DNA of 64,000 nt from Vigna angularis (taxonomy: Eukaryota; Streptophyta; Magnoliopsida; Fabales; Fabaceae). The stretch lies in NCBI RefSeq assembly GCF_016808095.1, contig NC_068976.1:33970371-34034370 (forward strand), in the 5' to 3' direction. Below are positions 1-11,227 of this stretch, piece after piece. A program made the translations under genes and the position numbers. Each line of letters begins with the position of its first letter. Within the stretch, counting starts at the first letter, position 1. Under the pieces are notes generated by a model, which saw only the letters and a list, made by a program, of their open reading frames with translations, did not search any database and was not told the origin of the DNA.

Positions 1-519
1 CATGAAACTCATCAAGCCTAGGAATTAGATGCATCTACTTAATGGTTATGTTCCTATTAGCTGCAAAATTGCTGATAAGTGCACTAGTCGCATAATAGTA
101 AGTAATAAGTATTTGTATCATTCTCTTCCAAGAGACTAGTGCAACACTCGACAACTATTACAATTCATAACTCAATTAGACAACATTGTTAACAAAAACT
201 CAAGAAACTATTTTTTTATTTTATCAAATAGTTGGTGTGCAAGGAAATTTAATGTAGAGTATTTACAATTTGTTAAGACTAAAACTTCATCTACTTCATT
301 TTCATGCATTCACAATTAATTTCAAATCCAATTTGATGTCAAAATCAACTCACTGTTATACTCAAATCTTATCTCTAGAGACTTTGAGCTTATGGTAGCT
401 CATCAAGATTTCAATTCCTTGAATTATTAACAAGTGAAATCATGCATTATGTTCAAGAGTATATTATTACTAACGAACCAAGTTTTATCCTTAGATACCA
501 GCATCCATTAGGTACTCAA
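1..519 (-). repeat. Direct repeat copy A of degenerate gypsy pol sequence
   Basis: This stretch matches 21138-21656 base for base over most of its length, in the same orientation and with no net length change. Both copies hold the same decayed minus-strand piece of Ty3/gypsy pol just upstream of and entering the reverse transcriptase. The match stops abruptly at about 519 and 21656. With the CACTA insertion removed, the two copies lie about 1.35 kb apart, so this looks like a tandemly repeated pol fragment whose left copy continues beyond the window edge. Confidence 0.8.
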
Positions 520-916
520 GTTCTATCTCTTTGGACACTAGATAGTGTTCCCAAGTTTGAAGAGCTCTAACTAAGACATACAACTCTTTTTCATAGGTAG
601 GATAATTGAGGGAGGCAATATGAAGGTTTTATTTTACGAAAGTAAACAATTGGGTGACCTCCTTACAACAACAATGCTCCTATGCCTACAGCTAATGCAT
701 CACATTCTAGCTCAAAGTTTTTGAAAAGTTTGGTAAGGCTAGAATGGGTGCAATGGTGAGTTTTTTCTTGAGTTGTTAGAAAGTAGACTCTTGTTTTTCC
801 CGCAACTAAAAGATACATCTCTTTTGGCCAATTCATTACAGGTTGAAGCTAGATTAGAGAAATTTGGAACAAACCTCCTATAAAAACTTGTCAGACCATG
901 GAAGCTCCTAACTTCT
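520..916 (-). pseudogene. Decayed Ty3/gypsy pol, RT end and RNase H start
   Basis: Read on the minus strand from 916 downward, the translation gives recognisable pieces of gypsy pol: LRSFHGLTSFYRRF, the conserved block after the RT core, then a frame-broken RNase H region ending near a KELY-like motif. It continues directly from the RT piece at 20699-21291 once the CACTA element is removed. Stops and frame changes make it non-functional. The family assignment rests on these motifs. The exact gypsy lineage is not determined. Confidence 0.7.
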
Positions 917-1130
917 CACTAGTGCAGTAAAGGGAAACAACAACGATTATTTTTGCTTATCCGCAGCGGTTCCGCAACCGAGGTATATACAGGCGAGGCA
1001 AATTGTGAACCGAGGCAAAAAAGTGTATGCTTTTGCCTCGGTTCAAATGCAACTAAGGCAGTAGAAGGTGTTCCTTTTTAACTTTTTTTTTCTCTAGATT
1101 TTTGACCTTGGTTGCTGGTGAACCGAGGAA
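917..1130. repeat. Left subterminal repeat region of CACTA element 1
   Basis: AACCGAGG occurs at 976-983, 1008-1015 and 1121-1128, and its complement CCTCGGTT at 1036-1043, with weaker variants between. Such clustered short repeats in both orientations near the ends are the usual transposase-binding pattern of CACTA elements. Confidence 0.7.
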
Positions 1131-1325
1131 GTAGAGGGGGTCTTATGCCTCAGTTTAGAGTTGAACTAAGGTAGTAGAAGGGTTTTTTTTATATTTTCAA
1201 ACGACCTGTTATCACCGCCTTCAAAAACACCCTGCTGACAACATCTAGAAGAAAAGTAGAAACGGAAATTTAAAACGTTTAATAGTAGAAATGACTAAGA
1301 TGTTATCGAGGTATTGCAGGGTTAA

Positions 1326-1517
1326 TTAAGGAAGTCCTTTGTGATTATTTGCAACAGTGGTAGTAGCTTGGTACTGAGAAGAAAGTGAAAAACCAGAAAG
1401 AGTGGGTGCTTCAGTAGCTTCGGCACCACGACCTATCTTTGGTTCTTGATGGCCCTGCGTCCCATAACCCTATTGCTTATAATCCTCCAGATCCTTGTAT
1501 TGCACGTATGGACTGTC
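1326..1517 (-). pseudogene. Unidentified captured coding fragment (C-terminal end)
   Basis: On the minus strand a reading frame runs from about 1517 to a TAA at 1328-1326 with one internal TAG near 1460. The translation looks like real protein, with stretches such as SPYVQYKDLEDYKQ and KIGRGAEATEAPTLSG, and an AG acceptor-like site precedes it. I do not recognise the family. It lies in the same orientation as the other captured fragments in this CACTA element, which suggests another host gene piece, here a last exon. It could also be chance reading through non-coding captured DNA. Confidence 0.4.
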
Positions 1518-1990
1518 CTCTATCAAAAATACATAAATAACTTGTATTGCACATAGGGACCAATTTCCCTGTCAAGTAAAATACATAAATAGCTTGAATG
1601 TATCAGATTGTAGTAAGGTTTTGTAACATTTATAAATGAATTACTTTAACCTTATAGACTCACCATAGCTATAATACATTGGGAGTAGCATTGCAGTATA
1701 AAAATTTATGTCAATTCTTAGGATATAAAAACTACAAAAATAATTAGAAAGATAGTTGTTATAAAAAGAAAAAATTAGTAAAATGCACAATCAAATTCTT
1801 TGAACACAATTTAAGAGTAAGATTCCATCAGACCATGGTTTAGAAAATGCTCTATTTTAAGCTTCTTTTGCCTTTCTTTGATAGAACCATATATTCATGC
1901 TTATTAAATATACAGACATTCACATGCGAGATAGGAAGAAAGAAAGAAAAAGGAATCATAAAGGCAATGTGAAATCATACAAATAAATAC

Positions 1991-2102
1991 CTGCTCATAG
2001 AGAGGGGTATTGAAAACCCTCTTTTTACCAAATTGGTCTGCTAATCCTGTTATGCAACGGAAGACACCACCAAAGCATACATCCTCTCCAAACACATAAG
2101 AT
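1991..2102 (-). pseudogene. Captured BCKDH E1-beta exon 2 fragment
   Basis: Minus-strand translation contains SYVFGEDV and GGVFR, then [17 protein letters not shown], a hallmark of the beta subunit of the E1 component of mitochondrial branched-chain 2-oxoacid dehydrogenase (2-oxoisovalerate dehydrogenase). The 3' edge has a good donor, CAG|GTATTT at 1991/1990. The 5' edge at 2102 joins in phase (CG|A, Arg) to exon 1 at 18918, but the acceptor reads AA instead of AG, so splicing is probably broken. A Cys-to-Tyr change is seen near the end (PLYEQ where PLCEQ is usual). It is separated from exon 1 by nested retrotransposons and has no downstream exons. Confidence 0.8.
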
Positions 2103-2357
2103 TTGTGATGATGTGAAATAGAAGATAAGGAAGTACACCAGATATTCATGCTACACATAAAGAACTCATAATAGTGCAACTGATAGAGTCTTAAAGTAGG
2201 ATATGTAACACAAAAATTCAGTTTGTCAACGTATTAGAAGAAACAGAACCAAACAACTTCTCAAACATGCTAACGCTTCATCGAGATATGCAACATATGA
2301 ATATTACTTTAACAGAATTTAAAAGAGTGTTGAAATACAAAGTTTCGAAGAGCAACC
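2103..2357 (-). other. Left remnant of captured BCKDH intron 1
   Basis: This non-coding stretch lies between the exon 2 fragment and LTR element 1. It ends in CAACC at 2353-2357, which recurs at 18370-18374 where the same intron resumes. No coding signal is seen. Confidence 0.6.
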
Positions 2358-3760
2358 TGTTAAAATAGAATGACTCGATTTCTCACACCAAGAGGGGGGG
2401 GTGAATTGGTGATGTATAAAAAATAAATCTATCAAAAACTTTTTCACCAAAAGAGATGCCTTTATACTTTTCTTGAAACGCAAGTTAAAAGATTTTCAAT
2501 GCAGCGGCAATTTAATCGAATAAGTATAAAGTATAATTGATTGAATGTAAAAGAGTAGGGATAAGAAAAATCAAACGCTGAGTTTTTATACTGGTTCGAC
2601 CAAGCCTACATCCAGTGTCCTTCCAACCATAGAAAGTCAATGCACTATAATGATCAAGGTTTTTACAACAAGGTTTTTATAGAGACCTCACGTCAAAAAT
2701 ATAAAACACCTCTCTAACCCTCTAATCAAAATATAGGCAGTATACAAACATATTAGTAGTAAGAATCCCCTCTCCTGCAGTCCAACCCCTTTGAGGCACC
2801 CTCAAAGTAAAGAATGCAACACGTCCTTCTTCTTTTAATCACAATGGGGAACTCAACCCAATCTTCAGCAGATTGTAGAACCTGATCTTGCAGTAGACAC
2901 CCAAATGTGCAGATAGATCAGACTTTGAAATTGAGTAATCTTGCTCTTCAAGAAATTCTAAGTAGTTGATCACCACGGTCAAACTAGTTTCTTGGAGCTT
3001 TTCCTCTTTCTGTAAGAATCAAACTTTATGCAAAAGAATACGAAAATGTCAGAATCCTAAAAGTTCTTTACAAAAATCAAATTCGCGTCAATTTATAGAT
3101 AAACTCATATCAGACGCAATATAACCGACTTTGCTACTAATGCAGTCGAATACACCAATTCAGTTATAACAATTAGTAGCAGTCAAAGCAATTAATTGAA
3201 GTCACAATTAATGCAGTCGAATAACATTTAATGATTGGTCAGCACATTTAAAAATATAGTCGTTGTGACAGTTATATCAAACATTAATAGATTTCAAAAC
3301 ACTAACAGACTTAATCGAATACATATCACATGCAATCGATTATGCAACAATGTTATGCATAGTTTTGAAAACTTTTCTCTTTAGAAAATCTCACAGCACA
3401 CTTTGAAAAAAGTTTATGCAAAGACACGAGTTTTAATCGATTCAACAAATAATGTAATTGACTTAAAACTATTGTTTTGTCACACAATTAAAATTCAACA
3501 TTTGTGCTTGTGGTTTTTCTCATAAAAAACACGTGTCATGCATTCATGTATGAAATCACATATATAACACAATGAAATGCAATGAACAACACAACAACAA
3601 CACAATCATGTTCTCATATACGCATATAACATGTAAGCATAGAACATGTAACACATAATACACGTGTTATTAATTATGTGTTGTCATCATCAAAAACTCA
3701 GATATTACTGAGATTGTGGGTTCAACTAAACCAGTGCTCCCCCTATAAACAATCTCAACA
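2358..3760 (-). repeat. 3' LTR of element 1
   Basis: The LTR is 1403 bp and begins TGTTGAGATTG and ends CTATTTTAACA on the minus strand (TG...CA ends). It pairs with 9862-11223. A TATA-like CTATAAAT lies on the minus strand near 3093. Its outer side abuts the intron remnant and its inner side abuts a polypurine tract. Confidence 0.8.
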
Positions 3761-3776
3761 ATCTCCCCCTTTTTTG
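3761..3776 (-). other. Polypurine tract of element 1
   Basis: On the minus strand the sequence AAAAAAGGGGGAGAT lies directly upstream of the 3' LTR start, the usual plus-strand primer position. Confidence 0.75.
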
Positions 3777-4280
3777 ATGATGCACAACCATGCTTAATAA
3801 TCAACCATGTTGCACAACTCAGTAGAGATTATTAACCTATTACCAATCAACATAATTCTCCCTCTTTGGGCATTACCAAAAAAGGTAAGCACAATGGTAT
3901 AGATATGTAGATAATCAAGCATACAGAGATGCATCAGATGATAAAAATAATGATGCTCCCCGCGTCAAAGATATTCACATGAAATTAAGATTTTCTCCCC
4001 CTTAAATGAAGACATGTGAAATATATCTATGATACGCAATGCTCTCATTGTCATTATACATATTTCAATCTCAACATACAGATGCACAATGCAGTAATCA
4101 AAATATGTCAGAGCATTTATCAACATGTATTAACATTGTATCAGATCAGATATATCACAACAATAACATAGCAATACTGATTCAATCATACAACAGATTT
4201 TAGTCTCTTATTATCTCACATATTTTATGCAGCAGATAAGCATAGAGATATAAGAAGAAATAAACAATCAACAACAGGTA
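3761..4280 (-). other. 3' non-coding region of element 1
   Basis: This has no coding signal. It is homologous to 12612-13295 of element 2. It holds several further pyrimidine-rich CTCCCC tracts (purine-rich on the element's sense strand) near 3848, 3955 and 3993 that resemble the polypurine tract. Confidence 0.6.
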
Positions 4281-4870
4281 TTGAAGAGCAAGATTGCTGA
4301 GTTCAATGTCTGATTTATCTACACATTTGAGTGTCTACTACAAGATCAGGTTCTACAATCTGCTGAAGATTGGGATGAGTTCCCTGTTGTGATTACAGGA
4401 AGAAGGACGTGATGCGTTCTTGACTTTCAGGGTGCCTCAAAGGGGTTGGACTGTAGGAGAGGGGATTCTTGCTGCTAGTCTGTATGTATACTGCCTATAT
4501 TTTGATTAGAGGGTTAGACAGGTGTTTTATATTTTTGATGTGAGGCTTTATAAAACCCTTGTTGTAAAAGCCTTGATCATTATAGTGCATTGGCTTCCTG
4601 TGGTTGGAAGGACACTAGATGTAGGCTTGGCAGAACCAGTATAAAAACTCACTGTTTGATCTTTCTTATCCCTACTCTGTTACATTCAATCGATTATATT
4701 TTTTACGTATTCGATTAAATTTCCACTGCATTGAAAATCTTTTAACTTGCTTTTCAAGAAAGGTATAAAGGCGTCTCTTTTGGTGAAATTTTTTTTGAAA
4801 GTTTTAAATTTTATACTTCACCAATTCACCCCCTTCTTGGTGTGAGAAATTGAGCCATTCTATTTTAACA
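4281..4870 (+). repeat. Truncated LTR (3' 590 bp) of the inverted copy
   Basis: It matches the complement of 2358-2951 in the 3' LTR of element 1 and ends in CTATTTTAACA directly before a primer binding site. The homology begins sharply at TTGAAGAGCAAG (4281). Confidence 0.8.
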
Positions 4871-4872
4871 AT

Positions 4873-4884
4873 TGGCACAAGAGC
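4873..4884 (+). other. Primer binding site of the inverted copy
   Basis: TGGCACAAGAGC follows the LTR end with a 2-nt spacer. It is a mutated form of TGGTATCAGAGC, the initiator tRNA-Met site of most plant copia elements. Confidence 0.65.
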
Positions 4885-4951
4885 TGGTTTTCATCAAATA
4901 TTTGAAAAACTAGTCGATTACGATTTTCATTCAATCAACTGATCCTGGAAA

Positions 4952-6571
4952 ATGACTTTCAATTGTCAAACCTTTGGTGAAGGTTCATCCACAAATAGAG
5001 CACCACCATTTGCTGGAGAAAATTATGCTTTTTGGAAAATAAGGATGCAAATCTTTCTTGAATCCGTGGATAAAGGAGTTTGGGATGCAACTCTAAACAA
5101 TCCATATGAACCCACTCAAATTGTGAATGGAAAAACTGTTTTGAAAAAATTTTCTAAGTGGACTCAGGATGAAAATCGTAGAGCACAATATGATGTGAAA
5201 GCTAGGAATGTAATTGCTTCTGCGCTAACAATGGATGAATTTTTTAGGATATCACAATGCAAGACTGCCAAGGAAATGTGGGAGGTTCTTGAGGTCACGC
5301 ATGAAGGAACGGATGAAGTGAAAAGGGCCAGAAAGAACTCTCTTGTACAAGAGTATGAGTTGTTCAAAATGAAAGTGATAAAGAAGAAATCAACATAAAG
5401 ATCCTGAAAAGCCTGAATAGAAGCTGGCAACCGAAAGTCACTGCAATATCCGAATCAAGAGACTTGACCAACATGAACATGGCTACGTTATTTGGAAAAC
5501 TTAGAGAACATGAATTAGAGCTTGGAAGGATAAAGGAGGAATAAGAAATTGAAGAGAAGAAATCAATTGCTCTAAAGGCCACAAGCAAGAAAGCTATAAA
5601 GAACCTTGAACCTAAAACCGAATCAGATGCAGATGTACCAGGAAAGAAAATGATGAATATGATGGTGAGAAAATTTAACAGATTAATGAAGAATAAAAGT
5701 TCTGCAACTAACAATGTAGGTTATTCAAGAGGAGGAAAGAAGAGCTCAAGAAGCAACACTGTACAATGCTATGAATGTGGAAAGGATGGTCATATCAAGC
5801 CTGATTGTCCAGACTTGAAGAACAAGCATAAAGAATTCACCAAGTATCCTCAGGACAAGAACAGGAAGCAAAGAAAAGCTTATATTGCCTGGGAAAACAG
5901 TGATGGAGACTCTGCAAGTGATGATGATTACAGTACTGAAGAGGAGTCAAATTTGTGCTTCATGGCAGGCTCTGCACAATCTGATGATGACAGTGATAGT
6001 GAATTTGAAAATGAACCATTATAGGTCAAGTACCACATGCTATTGGATGCATTTCAGGATATATACATGCAGAAGCCATGCGAATTCAGTATATGGTGAA
6101 TTGATTATCCTCTGAGACAAGAGACTATGAATACAAAATTGATAATCTAGTACAGGATAATGAAAATTGACAGTCAAGACCGAAATACAAGTTGTTGAGA
6201 AAGAATGTGGTAATTGTCCTGTACACATTGAGAAAATTGACTACCTAACCAGCACATTAGTCAAATATACTCAAGGCAAAGAAAATCTTGATGTTGTGTT
6301 AAGATCATCTGCAAGAGCTATCTACAGACAAGGTATTGGTTATAAGGCTAAAAGTAATAGGATAAACTCAAAGAAATTTATTGATCTCGGTAAACTTACT
6401 ACTAATGCATGTTTTTACTGCAACACAATTGGTCATAATGTTAGAAACTACTATTTTAGAAATGTTGGTGTTCTAAAGGGAAAATACAAATGGGTTTCCA
6501 AGGAACAACCTCCTACCACTAATAAGACAGTAACCCAAGTACAAATGGGAACCAGGGTCAAAACCTTTTAA
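4952..6571 (+). pseudogene. gag: Copia-type Gag (decayed)
   Basis: Gag forms the particle that packages the element RNA. The frame starts at ATG 4952, 68 bp after the PBS, and reads a DUF4219/UBN2-type N-terminus (FAGENYAFWKIRMQIFLESV). It then stops after about 148 codons, where a short segment present in the minus-strand copy is missing. Later frames continue the protein: a CCHC knuckle CYECGKDGHIKPDC near 5768, an acidic linker, and a second knuckle-like CFYCNTIGHNVRNYY near 6412, where the last Cys is lost. Several stops and frameshifts separate these pieces. No protease follows. Confidence 0.75.
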
Positions 6572-7080
6572 CTGTTGTGTAGGAAAGGAGCAGTAGCTGC
6601 TGAAATAGTTTTCAACTCAAGGATGAACTACCATGATGATATAAAAAATTCTTGAGTCACTGATTGTGGTAACTGTAACAAAACTCTTTCATGCATCATA
6701 AGTATTTGTATGATTGATTGTAAAATGCTTGTTGCTGTGAACTTATCTGTTTGGATGAATTGAGTGAAATTGTGGTTATGTGACTTTTAATCGATTGCAT
6801 TAAGTGTTAAGTCAAATATTTTGCGGTTATGTGTTTCTCTGTTTGTGGTAACACACTATTAACGCATTAAGTCGACTTTCTTTTTAATGAAACTGATTAA
6901 TAGTCTTTGTTTTGGGCTTTATTTTCTTTCAAAACTTAAGTGGGCCTGATTGTATGTGATGCTTGTTTGCGCCCTCATACATATCAAACTTGTAAATATG
7001 TGTTAGCATTTAGTGTGTTCAGTTTGTGTAATCTTCATAACCCTATAACAGAAGAAGAGTGTTCAAGAGTTCAATATCAT

Positions 7081-8141
7081 ATGGCATCCTCTAATCGTCG
7101 CTCAGGAGAAAACAAAGGAAAAGTAGTGGAAACTACTAGAGATCCTGATCCCTTAGGCTGGATCAGTGATGATGAGACAAAAATAAGATTTCTAAATGGG
7201 AGAAACAAGATTGTAGTTTCCCCCGAGTATCTAAGCTTAAGTCTGTTCGAAAGAGAAGGCTTTATGTTTCCGGGATGGATGGAAACTCACGAACTCTCTA
7301 CACTGATTCAAATGAAGGGTGACTAGTACCCTGATCTAGTTAGGGTGTTCTATCACAATTTGGAAATCGTGAATGGTGATATTCGGTCAAAGGTGAAAGG
7401 TGTGAGTATATGCATTGATAATAATGTATGGCAAGAAGTTGATGGACTAAAAGCTGAGGGAATATTCTCTCATTTACAAAACTCAGAAACAAATCGTTGG
7501 CTAAAGAAAAGAGATCTTTACAGAAGTTGGCTGAGATTTTCGGGAAAATACACTATTGAAAGACTATTTGTACATGAAGGCTTAAACATGGAAGAAAAGA
7601 TAACAACATATCTTCTTGCATGGGTGATTCTTCCTGGAAGATTGCTGTAGGATAGAATGACCACAAAAGATGTTTATCTGTTACATGCTATTATGAATGA
7701 TATTCCCACCAACTAGGTTGAGGTTTTAAAAGATCACATGACTGAAGCTGCCATAAGTCAATTACATTATATGCAGTTCTAGTCAGCAGGATATTAATTC
7801 TTCAAGGTGTGAATGTTAATGGAGAGTAGAAATGCTCATGTAACTACACAAATGTGGTTAACCGAAACACTGTTGCGTCTCTTGGGTTAGTAAAGACAAT
7901 GAGAAAATGGTGCTTCAAAGGGGAACAAGATTTGGTCCATAGTTTAGGTAGCTCACCTACTGTAAATGAAGACAAAACCAACTTTCTTCCTAAAACTAAT
8001 TTTGAGAGGTTTGTGGCTAGCTAGTTCAGAAATCTAAATGAAAGGGTGAAAAACCATGAGAGAAAACTTGACAATGCTCAACATCAGGAAGAAGATGTAT
8101 CTTATGATAAAGACTCTAATAACTCTTCTGATTCGGAATAG
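7081..8141 (+). pseudogene. Second ORF: putative plant transposon protein (PF20167-like), decayed
   Basis: The frame starts at ATG 7081 (MASSNRRSGE) and reads GWISDDE, YLSLSLFEREGFMFPGW, IQMKGD, then YPDLVRVFYHNL and RVKGV, ending at TAG 8141 after an acidic tail (SYDKDSNNSSDSE). The block GWISD...FY.NL...RVKGV matches what I know as the 'putative plant transposon protein' domain common in legume retrotransposons. At least three in-frame stops (near 7323, 7648 and 7714) make it inactive. Its biochemical role is unknown. The same ORF occurs at the same place in element 2, so it is a family trait. Confidence 0.65.
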
Positions 8142-8490
8142 GGCTCTGGGATTACACATCTTGAATCTTGTGTTTATGTTTTAAGTCTTTTAGTTCTTTA
8201 GTGTTCTAATTGTAATGTTTTAGTTTGTGTTGGTTGTATTGATGACTCTATAAGTCTGTTTTGTTTTGTTTTTATCTGATTGTACTTTTGATTTAATATC
8301 CATGAAATCAGAATTTATGGTTAAATAAATCTGTTATTGAATAAATCTGATAACCTGAAATCGATTACTATGTGCTTGTATGCGAATGAATTATTGATTA
8401 CTGTTACTTTCATACATTTTCATACTCACACATTAATTCATGTATAACATTGATTCTAAAATGCTTGATCTGGAAAGACTTTGAAAATTA
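8142..8490 (+). other. 3' non-coding tail of the inverted copy
   Basis: This AT-rich sequence after the second ORF is partly similar to the complement of 13440-13650 in element 2 (shared AAAATGCTTGATCT word). No coding signal is seen. Confidence 0.5.
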
Positions 8491-8495
8491 TGTAT

Positions 8496-9780
8496 TCATT
8501 ATCCTCTACTAGATTATAAATTATGTATTCATAGTCTCTTCTCTAAGAGGATAATCGGTTCACCTTATACTGGAGTCGCATGGCTTCTACATGTATCTCT
8601 TGAAATGCATCCAACAGCATGTAGTACTTGACCTTTATTGGTTCATTCTCAAATTCACTATCACTATCATCATCAGAGTGTGTAGAGCCTGCCATGAAAT
8701 ATAAATTTGACTCCTCTTCAACGCTAAAATCATCTTCACTTGAAGAGTCTTAATTACTGTTTTCCCAGGCAATATATGCTTTCCTTTGCTTCCTATTCTT
8801 GTCCTGAGGATACTTGGTGAATTCTTTCTGTTTGTTCTTCAAGTCTAGACAGTCATGCTTGATATGACAATCCTTTCCACATTTATAACATTGTACAACA
8901 TTGCTTCTTGAGCTCTTCTTTGCTCCTCTTGAAAAGTCTGCATTATTAGTTGCAGAATTTTTATTCTTCATGAATCTGTTAAATTTTCTCACCACCATAT
9001 TCATGATTTCCTTTTCTAAAACTTCTGCATCTGATTCAACTTCAGGTTCAAGATTCTTTGCAGCTTTCTTGCTTGTGGCCTTTAGAGCAATTGATTTCTT
9101 TTCTTCAATTTCTTCTTCCTCCTTTAGACTTCCAAGCTCTAATTCATGTTCTTTGAGTTTTCCAAATAAGGTGGCCATGTTCATGCTGGTCAAGTCTCTT
9201 GATTCAGATATTGTAGTGACATTTGGCTGCCAGCTTCTGTTGAGGCTTTTCAGGATCTTTATGTTGATTTCTTCTTTATCAAATGCTTTCCAAGAGCCAT
9301 GAGGTGATTGACTATGTGTGTGAATCCTTTTTGTACTTCATAGATAGTCTGTCCCGCTTTTATTCTGAATAGGTCATACTCTTGTATGAGAGAATTCTTT
9401 CTGGCCCTTTTCACTTCATCTGTTCCTTCATGTTTGACTTCAAGAACCTTCCACATTTCCTTAGCAGTTTTACATTGGGAAATCCTGAAAAATTCATCCA
9501 TGGTTAGTGCAGAAGAAATAACATTTATAGCCTTAACATCATATTAAGCTCTACGGTTTTCATCTTGAGTCCACTCTGAAAAAAATTTCAAAACAACTTT
9601 TCCATTTAAAACATGAGTAGGCTCATATGGATCGTTTAGAGTTGCATCCCAAACTCCTTTATCCACCGATTCAAGAAATATTTGCATCCTTATTTTCCAA
9701 AAAGCATAATTTGTTCCAGCAAATAGTGGTGGTCTATTTTTCGAAGCACCTTTACCAAAGGTATGAGAATTCAAAGCCAT
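8496..9780 (-). pseudogene. gag: Copia-type Gag of element 1, truncated by the inverted segment
   Basis: Read on the minus strand from ATG 9780, it gives FAGTNYAFWKIRMQIFLESV, then MDEFFRISQCKTAKEMWKVL, AGQTIYEVQKGFTHIVNHLM (missing from the inverted copy) and a CCHC knuckle CYKCGKDCHIKHDC near 8860. The frame is broken near 9545 and 9255. The protein ends at the inversion junction at about 8496, just after a segment equivalent to RDYEYRIDNLVQDNE in element 2. It cannot encode a full Gag. Confidence 0.75.
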
Positions 9781-9847
9781 TTTCCAAGATCAGTCGATTT
9801 AACGAAAATAGTAATCGACTAGTTTTTCAAATATTTTATGAAAATAA

Positions 9848-9859
9848 GCTCTGATACCA
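9848..9859 (-). other. Primer binding site of element 1
   Basis: On the minus strand TGGTATCAGAGC lies 2 nt inside the 5' LTR. It is the canonical initiator tRNA-Met primer site of Ty1/copia elements. Confidence 0.85.
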
Positions 9860-9861
9860 AT

Positions 9862-11223
9862 TGTTAAAATAGAAAGGCTCAATTTCTCACACCAAGATGG
9901 GGAAGGGGTGATTGGTGAAGTATAAAAATAAAACTTCCAAAAACTTTTTCACCAAAAGAGATGCCTTTATAATTTTCTTGAAATGCAAGTTAAAAGATTT
10001 TGACTGCAGCGGAAATTTAACCGAATGAGTATAAAGTATAATCGATTGAATGTAATAGAATATGGATAAGAAAGATCAAACGCTGAGTTTTTATACTCGT
10101 TAGGCCAAGCCTACATCCAGTGTCCTTCCAACCACAGGAAGCCATTGCACTATAATGATCAAGGTTTTTACAACAAGGTTTTTATAGAGACCTCACATCA
10201 AAAGTATAAAACACCTCTCTAACCCTCTAATCAAAATATATGCAGTACATAAACAGACTAACAGTAAGAGTCCCCTCTCCTGCAGTCTAACCCTTTTGAG
10301 GCACTCTCAAAGTCAAGAACACAACACGTCCTTCTTCCTATAATCACAACAGGGAACTCAACACAATCTTCAGCAGATATTAGAACCTGATCGTGTAGTA
10401 GAAACCCAAATGTGCAGATAGACCAGATTTTGAAACTCAACAATCTTGCTCTTCAAGAAATTCTAAGTAGTTGATCACCACGGTCAAACTAGTTTCTTGG
10501 AGCCTTTCCTCTTTTTGTAAGAATCAAACTTTCTGCAAAAGGATATGAAAATGTCAGAATCCTAAAAGTTCTTTACAAAAATCAAATTCGCGTCAATTTA
10601 TAGATAAACTCATATCAGACGCAATATAATCAACTTTGCTACTAATGCAGTCGAATACACCAATTCATTTATAGCAGTTAGTAGCAGTCAAAGCAATTAA
10701 TTGAATTCACAATTAATGCAGTCGAATAGCATTTAATGCTTGGTCAACACATTTAAAAATATAGTCGTTGTAACAATTATATCAAGCATTAACAGATTTC
10801 AAAGCAGTAACAAACTTAATCAAATACATATCGCGTGCAATTGATTATGCAACAATGTTAAACATAGTTTTGAAAACATTTCTCTTTGAAAAATCTCGCA
10901 GCACACTTTGCAAAATGTTTGTGCAAAGACACGAGTTTTAATCGATTCAACCAATAATGTAATCGACTTGTGCTTTTTCTCATAAAAAAACATGTGTCAT
11001 GCATTCATGTATAAAATTACATATATAACACAATGAAATGCAATGAACAACACAACACCAACACAATCATGTTCTCATATACGCATATAACATGTAAGCA
11101 TAGAACATGTAACAAATAATACACATGTGTTATTAATTATGCGTTGTCATCATCAAAAACTCAGATATTACTGAGATTGTGGGTTCAACTAAACCAGTGC
11201 TCCCGCTATCAACAATCTCAACA
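9862..11223 (-). repeat. 5' LTR of element 1
   Basis: The LTR is 1362 bp, the partner of 2358-3760, with the same TG...CA ends. It carries a deletion of about 45 bp near 10970 relative to the other LTR, plus scattered base changes, so this element is not very recent. Confidence 0.8.
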
Positions 11224-11227
11224 CAAG

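Larger units (their letters stand above)
4281..8490 (+). mobile_element. Inverted truncated copy of the same family inside element 1
   Basis: This block is in the opposite orientation to its host element. It contains in order the last 590 bp of an LTR (4281-4870), a primer binding site, gag (4952-6571), the second ORF (7081-8141) and part of the 3' region (to about 8490). It has no 3' LTR and lacks the first 0.8 kb of its 5' LTR. It replaces the part of element 1 that would correspond to roughly 13300-15850 in element 2. The right junction shares the short repeat TTATGTATTCAT (8488-8499 and 8521-8532). Confidence 0.75.
2358..11223 (-). mobile_element. LTR element 1 (gag-only, copia-like, minus orientation)
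   Basis: On the minus strand the order is 5' LTR (11223-9862), PBS, 5' part of gag, then an inverted segment (8490-4281), a 3' non-coding region, a polypurine tract and the 3' LTR (3760-2358). The 5-bp target duplication is CAACC: 2353-2357 on the left, and 18370-18374 on the right, now displaced by element 2. No protease, RT, RNase H or integrase is visible, so it would need proteins from another element to move. It sits in the intron of the captured BCKDH fragment inside CACTA element 1. Confidence 0.8.
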
